From assembly GCA_964516325.1 (NCBI GenBank), contig CAZFAP010000144.1:1-12783 (forward strand): a DNA stretch of 12,783 bases, in the 5' to 3' direction. Position numbers and translations under genes: made by a program. Below the pieces are notes generated by a model. The model did not search any database. It was not told the DNA's origin and saw only the letters and a list, made by a program, of their open reading frames with translations. Every line of letters starts with the position of its first letter. The first letter of the stretch is position 1. The DNA comes from CAZFAP01 sp964516325. GTDB lineage: Bacteria > Auribacterota > JABMQX01. Positions 8,082 to 12,783 of this stretch are shown piece after piece.

Positions 8082-9422
8082 ATGAGCGATACGGATAAGA
8101 AAAAGGAACACGTCATCAAGGCGGCGAGCGATAACAACGTCAGGTTTATTCAACTCTGGTTCACCGATGTGCTCGGTTTCCTGAAAAGCTTTGCGATAAC
8201 CGTGGACGAACTGGAAACTGCCCTCCACGACGGCAAGTGGTTCGACGGTTCCTCGATTCAGAGCCTCGCTCGCGTGGACGAAAGCGACGTTTTGGCTGTC
8301 CCCGACCCGGCGACGTTCCAAATGCTTCCCTGGCGGTCGGAAGAAGAATGTGCCGTCGGTCGGATGTTCTGCGACATCGTCGAACCCAACGGCGAACCCT
8401 GCAAGGGCGACACGCGGTGGATTCTCAAGCGAGCCCTCAAGAAAGCCGCGGATATGGGCTTCACGTTTTACGTCGGACCCGAACTCGAATATTTCTACTT
8501 CAAAGACTCATCTCCGAACATCCAGCTCCTCGACCCCGGCGGCTATTTCGACCTCGCTCCGCTCGACCTCGCCAGAGACCTCCGGAGGGACACCATTCTT
8601 CTTCTGGAACAAATGGGGATTCCCGTCGAAGCCAGCCACCACGAGGTCGCCCCCAGCCAGCACGAGATTGACCTGCGATACAGCGACGCCCTGACCATGG
8701 CGGACACGACGATGACCTGCCGCCTCGTCATCAAAGAGGTCGCTCTCCGGAACGGCCTCTATGCCACCTTCATGCCCAAGCCCCTCAACGGCGAAAACGG
8801 CAGCGGCATGCACACCCACCAATCTCTTTTCCGCGGCGACCGAAACGCCTTCTTCGACCCGAATGAGAAATACCACCTCTCCGAGATCGCCAGGCACTAC
8901 ATCGCGGGGCTTCTGAAACATGCCCCCGAGATAACAATCCTCACCAACCAATGGGTCAATTCCTACAAGCGAATCATCCCCGGATACGAAGCCCCCGTTT
9001 ATCTCACCTGGGCGAGGAGAAGCCGAGCCGACCTCATCCGCGTCCCTGAATACAAGCCGGGCAAAGAGAGGGCAGCGAGAATTGAGCTTCGCTCCCCCGA
9101 TTCCGCCGCCAATCCGTACCTCGCCTTTGCGGGGATGCTCACGGCAGGTCTCAGAGGAATCGAGGAGAAATATCCTCTCTCGCCGGAGATGGACAGAAAT
9201 GTCTACGAGATGAGCAGGAAAGAGCGCGACGAAGCCGGAATCCACTGCCTCCCCGGAAGCCTCTTAGAGGCTATTCAGGTCGCCGAAAAAAGCGAGCTTC
9301 TCCACGAAACCCTCGGCGAATACCTCTTCGAGAAGCTTCTGGAGAACAAAAGAATCGAGTGGGAGAGATATACAACCCATGTTACGGAATATGAGCTGAA
9401 GGAGTATTTGTCGGTTTTGTGA
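8082..9422 (+). CDS. glnA: Glutamine synthetase, type I (GSI-alpha-like)
   Basis: GlnA makes glutamine from glutamate, ammonia and ATP, the main entry of ammonium into metabolism, as a cytoplasmic dodecamer. At 446 residues it has the full GS-I length. Motifs: FDGSS (54-58), the metal- and substrate-binding GPELEYF (132-138), E188 and E195 in HHEVAPSQHEIDLRY, GSGMHTHQS (240-248), the ATP/glutamate loop NSYKRIIPGYEAPVYLTWARRSR (about 293-315) and RIELRSPDSAANPYLAF (about 333-349). All catalytic residues expected of the family are present. The length and the lack of the ~25-residue insertion fit GSI-alpha. The segment where GSI-beta carries the adenylylated tyrosine reads NVYEMSRKERDEAGI, typical of alpha enzymes, so adenylylation control is unlikely. 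The ATG at 8082 has GGGGAG six bases upstream. A GTG 111 bases earlier (7971) lacks a ribosome site. The stop overlaps the GTG of the next gene. Confidence 0.97.
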   Translation: MSDTDKKKEHVIKAASDNNVRFIQLWFTDVLGFLKSFAITVDELETALHDGKWFDGSSIQSLARVDESDVLAVPDPATFQMLPWRSEEECAVGRMFCDIVEPNGEPCKGDTRWILKRALKKAADMGFTFYVGPELEYFYFKDSSPNIQLLDPGGYFDLAPLDLARDLRRDTILLLEQMGIPVEASHHEVAPSQHEIDLRYSDALTMADTTMTCRLVIKEVALRNGLYATFMPKPLNGENGSGMHTHQSLFRGDRNAFFDPNEKYHLSEIARHYIAGLLKHAPEITILTNQWVNSYKRIIPGYEAPVYLTWARRSRADLIRVPEYKPGKERAARIELRSPDSAANPYLAFAGMLTAGLRGIEEKYPLSPEMDRNVYEMSRKERDEAGIHCLPGSLLEAIQVAEKSELLHETLGEYLFEKLLENKRIEWERYTTHVTEYELKEYLSVL

Positions 9423-10441
9423 GCGAAGGCGTGGCGCGAGGTTTGGCGGGAAAAGACGGCGAGGCACCGGTGAATGTGGATGATTGCCGCCGACCGACCG
9501 GATGCGCGGACGGCGGGCATGATGGCGCCTCGTTCTGGCGGGAGGCGAAGAAACGCATCCTTGGCGCCGGCTTGGAACCGTTCAGCCTCGAGCACACGCT
9601 CCTGTCTGGGCAGGCGTTCAGGTGGCGAAAGGAAGGCGAAGCCTTCATTGGGGTTGTCCGGGGAAAGGTTCTGCGGTTGGAGCAAAGGGGAAACAGAGTC
9701 GTGTGCCGGGCTTATCCGGGAGAGCTTGGGGCGTCGGAACTCCGCGCGTACCTCGGTCTCGACAGAACCTTCGCACAGGCGATTCGTTCCCTGCCGAAAG
9801 ACAGGCCTCTCCGCGCCGCAATGCGCAAGTTTCGAGGAATGCGAGTATTGCGACAGGAGCCCTGGGAAACCCTCATCTCCTTTATCATCTCCGCAAACAA
9901 CAACATTTTGCGGATAAAGAAGTGTATTGAAACCCTCTGCCGGACGTTCGGCGAGGGAATCCGGGCTTCTTCAAACCCGGCATTCGCCGCCGGCCTGCGC
10001 TGCCACGCAGCCTCCCCGCATGGTTTCTTCTCCTTCCCGACACCCGATGCGCTTTCCGAGGCGTCTCTTTCGCACCTGCGACAGGTGTGCAACCTCGGCT
10101 ACCGAGACACTTACGTCAAAGAGACCGCCCGAATCGTCGCCCGAAATCCAGGACTCCTTTCCGAGATCGCAGCCCTGCCGTATCCTTCGGCGAGAAAAGA
10201 GATTATGAAGTTGCCGGGCGTCGGTCCAAAGGTCGCCGACTGCGTCCTCCTCTACTCCATGGGTAAGTACGAGGCTTTCCCGATAGATACCTGGACGCGA
10301 AGGATTCTGGAGAGGCACTATCTGAAACGGCGTCGCGTCCCCCTGTCCCGGCTCAAGGCTTTTGTCTCGGACCGCTTCGGCCCCTTCGCTGGCTACGCCC
10401 AGCTTTACTTGTTCCAGTATGCCATGACCGGCGAGGTGTGA
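9419..10441 (+). CDS. ogg: 8-oxoguanine DNA glycosylase, OGG1 type
   Basis: This enzyme cuts 8-oxoguanine out of DNA and, through an active-site lysine, nicks the backbone (glycosylase/AP-lyase, base excision repair). It follows the OGG1 plan, not MutM. The N-terminal domain has the hallmark SGQAFRW (63-69). ISANNNI (157-163) matches the OGG1 NNN loop. The helix-hairpin-helix is LPGVGPKVADC (265-275), with catalytic Lys271, and Asp290 follows in PID. GYAQLYLF (325-332) keeps the Gln and Phe that grip the damaged base in human OGG1. All key residues are present, so it should be active. The annotated GTG at 9419 overlaps the glnA stop (GTGA), but the first ~35 residues resemble nothing. A GTG at 9470 with GAGG just upstream is a good alternative start. 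Co-transcription with glnA is likely. Confidence 0.93.
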   Translation: MSEGVARGLAGKDGEAPVNVDDCRRPTGCADGGHDGASFWREAKKRILGAGLEPFSLEHTLLSGQAFRWRKEGEAFIGVVRGKVLRLEQRGNRVVCRAYPGELGASELRAYLGLDRTFAQAIRSLPKDRPLRAAMRKFRGMRVLRQEPWETLISFIISANNNILRIKKCIETLCRTFGEGIRASSNPAFAAGLRCHAASPHGFFSFPTPDALSEASLSHLRQVCNLGYRDTYVKETARIVARNPGLLSEIAALPYPSARKEIMKLPGVGPKVADCVLLYSMGKYEAFPIDTWTRRILERHYLKRRRVPLSRLKAFVSDRFGPFAGYAQLYLFQYAMTGEV

Positions 10442-10487
10442 ACTGAGAATTTTTCGGAGTGCTTCTTGACTACTCCGACCGGCGAGG
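10426..10487 (+). repeat. 11-bp direct repeat flanking the ogg/R-M junction
   Basis: GACCGGCGAGG occurs at 10426-10436, overlapping the last ogg codons, and again exactly at 10477-10487, just before the predicted -10 box of the restriction-modification gene. The spacing is 51 bp. It may be chance, or the footprint of a short duplication or insertion when the restriction-modification gene arrived. Confidence 0.6.
10454..10478 (+). promoter_or_regulatory. Inverted repeat over the -35 box (possible operator)
   Basis: TCGGAGT (10454-10460) and ACTCCGA (10472-10478) are a perfect inverted pair separated by 11 bases. The repeat encloses the TTGACT -35 box (its last base is 10471), so a bound dimer would block the polymerase. 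No T-run follows, so it is not an intrinsic terminator of ogg. The candidate regulator is not in the window. Confidence 0.4.
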
Positions 10488-10494
10488 ATAGGAT
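10466..10494 (+). promoter_or_regulatory. Predicted promoter of the restriction-modification gene
   Basis: TTGACT (10466-10471, 5 of 6 to consensus) is followed after exactly 17 bases by TAGGAT (10489-10494, 4 of 6). Transcription would start near 10501, giving a ~24-base leader before the ATG at 10525, with GGGGA at 10510-10514 as ribosome site. This would exclude the upstream TTG at 10495 as a start. Confidence 0.5.
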
Positions 10495-10524
10495 TTGGCA
10501 AACCGCGTTGGGGAATACAACCGC

Positions 10525-12783
10525 ATGCCTCCCGATCCAATCAAGGCATATCTCAAGGAGATAGACACGGCGCTCTCCGCCGGGGATGCCACGGAGCACA
10601 CGCACCGCCCCGCCCTGAAAAGCCTCCTCGAAGCGCTCGGTCCGCACGTTACAGCAACCAATGAGCCGAGACGGACCGCGTGCGGCGCCCCGGACTTCGA
10701 GGTCAAGGGAAGAGGGAAGTACGGGCCCCTCACCATCGGACACATTGAGGCGAAAGACGTTGATGAGGACCTTGGCAAAATCGAGTCGGATAGCAATAGA
10801 AAGGCGCCTCAGAGTCGCAACGGCAAGCAGTTCGCCGGCTATCGCAGCGCTCTGGGAAACCTTATTCTGACGAACTACCTGGAGTTCCGCTGGTGTGTCC
10901 GCGGGGAGCGCAGGTTGGCGGCTCGGCTCGCCACGCTTGCACCGGGAGGAAAACTAAAACCCGTGCTCGGCGGCGACGCGGAGGTCCGGCAGCTCCTGAC
11001 GCTTTTCCTGGAACAGGAGCCTGAGCCTGTAGCCGACCCCAAAGACCTCGCCGTGCGCATGGCAAACCTCACGCACCTCATCCGCGACATAATCGTGGAG
11101 GCCTTCAAAGGTAGCACCGCCTCCGCGATGCTGAGGGACTTGCACAAGGCTTTTGAGGAGACGCTTATCCCGGAGCTGCAAATTGCTTCCTTCGCCGACA
11201 TGTTCGCCCAGACCCTTGCTTACGGCCTATTCGCGGCGCGGTGCAGCGACCCAAGCATCAGAAGGGGCCAATTCACCCGCGACAAAGCCGCTCACCTCAT
11301 CCCGAAGACCAATCCCTTCCTTCGCAGGCTCTTCGGCATCATCGCCGGGCCCGAGATGGACGAGGAACCTTACGAAGGACACGTCAGCGACCTCGCTCAA
11401 CTGCTGGGCTATGCGGAAATGGACAAAGTCCTTGCGAATTTCGGGAAACGCGAGAAGAAGCAGGACCCCGTCCTCCATTTCTACGAAACCTTCCTGGCCG
11501 CATACAATCCCGCCGAGCGGAAGAAACGCGGCGTTTACTATACGCCCGAGCCCGTGGTCTCCTATATCGTCCGCTCGGTTGACCATCTCCTCAAAACCCG
11601 CTTCAACTGTCCCGACGGGCTGGCGGACACAAGCACCATTGAGCTTGACAGCGTGGACAAGGATGGAAACAAGGTTAGGGAGAAATTCCCGCGAGTTCTG
11701 ATTCTTGATCCCGCCTGCGGCACGGGCACATTTTTGTACGCCATCATTGACCTCATCAGAGAAAAATTCATGCAGGAGGGAAACGCGGGAGCCTGGGGCG
11801 GATATGTGCGCGACCATCTTCTCCCGCGCCTTTTCGGCTTCGAGCTTCTCATGGCGCCGTATGCCGTGGCACACTTCAAATTGGGAATGCAGCTCGCCGG
11901 GCATGACCTCCCCTCCGAAGAGCTTCGCAAACAGTGGGCTTACGATTTCAGCGGTCACGAGCGCCTCGGAATCTACTTAACCAACGCCCTCGAGCGAATG
12001 GCCCAAAAGCGCGAGGAGCGCACCTTTGTCCGGTTCCTCGACGAGGAATCGAGGCAAGCAGCCGACGTGAAGGAGCGGGTGCCGATAATGGTCGTCCTTG
12101 GCAATCCCCCTTATGCGGGACTGTCGGCTAACCGCAGTTGGAAAATGGGGGAAAAGGGTGGCAAGGTAAGGACTTTTATCGGCGAAATCCTTCGCGACTA
12201 CTACTTCGTTGACGGCGAGCCTCTCGGGGAGCGCAAGGTATGGCTTCAGGACGACTACGTGAAGTTCATCCGATTCGGCCAATGGCGGATCGAGCGAACG
12301 GGCGCGGGAATTCTGGCTTTCATCACGAATCACGGATACCTTGACAATCCGACTTTCCGGGGAATGCGACAGCAATTGATGAGAACCTTCGACGAGATTT
12401 ACGTTCTCGATCTGCACGGGAACAAGAAGAAGAAAGAAACTTGCCCGGACGGCTCTGACGACCAGAACGTGTTCGAGATACAGCAGGGGGTCGCGATCGG
12501 CATTTTCCTTAAGTTGCCCGGCGGCCCGCGTCCTGGGCGGCGCTCGGTCCGAACCGTTAGCTACGCCGATCTTTGGGGCGTGCGCGAGGTCTATGAGGCA
12601 AACGGGCAGGAACGGGCCCTGGTCGGGGGAAAATGCCACTGGCTCCGGTCCAACGAACTCACAACGACGCTCTGGCTCTCCGTCACACCCCGGGCACCGT
12701 TCTATTCGTTTAGGCCGGAACCTGAATCGCGCCGGCGCGAATACGAATCTGGCCGCAACATAACGGAGGCGATGGGGGCGTAC
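10525..12783 (+). CDS. Type IIG/ISP-like restriction-modification enzyme, 5' part
   Basis: The open frame runs for 753 codons to the window edge without a stop. It is a single-chain restriction enzyme and adenine-N6 methyltransferase of the type IIG / helicase-less ISP-like class. Residues 1-125 form a PD-(D/E)XK nuclease domain: D57 in GAPDF, then E75-A-K77 in GHIEAKD. A helical connector reaches residue ~320. The methyltransferase follows: KKRGVYYTPEPVV (333-345), S-adenosylmethionine-binding DPACGTGTF (395-403) and the catalytic NPPY (527-530), which marks N6-adenine modification. Residues after ~600 begin the target-recognition part, and the C-terminus is cut off. No helicase motifs lie between nuclease and methylase, unlike LlaBIII-type ISP enzymes. 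No separate specificity subunit is visible. The ATG at 10525 is chosen for its promoter and homologue-like N-terminus. TTG at 10495 is an in-frame alternative. Confidence 0.9.
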   Translation, partial: MPPDPIKAYLKEIDTALSAGDATEHTHRPALKSLLEALGPHVTATNEPRRTACGAPDFEVKGRGKYGPLTIGHIEAKDVDEDLGKIESDSNRKAPQSRNGKQFAGYRSALGNLILTNYLEFRWCVRGERRLAARLATLAPGGKLKPVLGGDAEVRQLLTLFLEQEPEPVADPKDLAVRMANLTHLIRDIIVEAFKGSTASAMLRDLHKAFEETLIPELQIASFADMFAQTLAYGLFAARCSDPSIRRGQFTRDKAAHLIPKTNPFLRRLFGIIAGPEMDEEPYEGHVSDLAQLLGYAEMDKVLANFGKREKKQDPVLHFYETFLAAYNPAERKKRGVYYTPEPVVSYIVRSVDHLLKTRFNCPDGLADTSTIELDSVDKDGNKVREKFPRVLILDPACGTGTFLYAIIDLIREKFMQEGNAGAWGGYVRDHLLPRLFGFELLMAPYAVAHFKLGMQLAGHDLPSEELRKQWAYDFSGHERLGIYLTNALERMAQKREERTFVRFLDEESRQAADVKERVPIMVVLGNPPYAGLSANRSWKMGEKGGKVRTFIGEILRDYYFVDGEPLGERKVWLQDDYVKFIRFGQWRIERTGAGILAFITNHGYLDNPTFRGMRQQLMRTFDEIYVLDLHGNKKKKETCPDGSDDQNVFEIQQGVAIGIFLKLPGGPRPGRRSVRTVSYADLWGVREVYEANGQERALVGGKCHWLRSNELTTTLWLSVTPRAPFYSFRPEPESRRREYESGRNITEAMGAY

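Noticed and set aside
10454..10478. Intrinsic terminator of ogg
   Set aside because: The 7-bp inverted repeat has an 11-base loop and is followed by ACCGGCGAGG, not a T-run.
10495..10524. TTG 10495 as start of the restriction-modification gene
   Set aside because: It lies immediately after the predicted -10 box, upstream of the expected transcript start. ATG 10525 gives the better N-terminus. It cannot be fully excluded, since GAGG sits 7 bases before the TTG.

Overview
The window is chromosomal DNA of a GC-rich bacterium. It holds six real protein genes, two broken gene pieces and several small repeats. The core genes (folP with an N-terminal extension, ftsH, tilS, a GS-I glutamine synthetase) are too widely spread to fix the phylum. 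The secreted 12-repeat NHL protein ends in a short domain of the type 'YAVWASGDLLNW...RFYKI', which I associate with Verrucomicrobiota/Lentisphaerota and neighbouring candidate phyla. That placement is an inference.

Layout. 1-348 has no gene. It is a mosaic of short repeats (an ACAGGAT inverted repeat, a 9-bp-period CAGAG repeat) plus a 104-109 bp copy of an internal piece of folP. Minus strand, 5282 down to 349: tilS, ftsH and folP. This is a conserved housekeeping order, with ftsH and folP overlapping by 41 bp. folP ends inside a perfect 12-bp-stem hairpin that supplies its last codons. Minus strand, 7519-5531: a secreted NHL-repeat protein with its own consensus Shine-Dalgarno and a TTGACA promoter candidate. 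Minus strand, 7869-7666: a second, truncated tilS 5' end. Plus strand, 8082-10441: glnA and an OGG1-type 8-oxoguanine DNA glycosylase, overlapping by three bases. Plus strand, 10525 to the right edge: the first 753 codons of a single-chain type IIG/ISP-like restriction-modification enzyme, with its own promoter candidate and an inverted repeat over the -35 box.

How it fits together. tilS (tRNA-Ile lysidine synthetase), ftsH (membrane AAA protease) and folP (folate synthesis) are essential or near-essential genes. glnA assimilates ammonium, and ogg next to it removes oxidised guanine. The NHL gene and the restriction-modification gene look like accessory insertions into this core.

Most informative observation. 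The tilS relic beside glnA differs from the intact tilS at 17 synonymous but only 4 amino-acid-changing codons out of 45. So it is not a fresh local duplication. It diverged as a working gene before being cut short. The simplest reading is that glnA and tilS were once divergent neighbours, and that recombination with diverged DNA brought in the NHL gene together with another tilS, leaving the old 5' end behind. I found no CRISPR array, tRNA, rRNA, intact insertion sequence or convincing intrinsic terminator. No clearly new system could be shown from the sequence alone.
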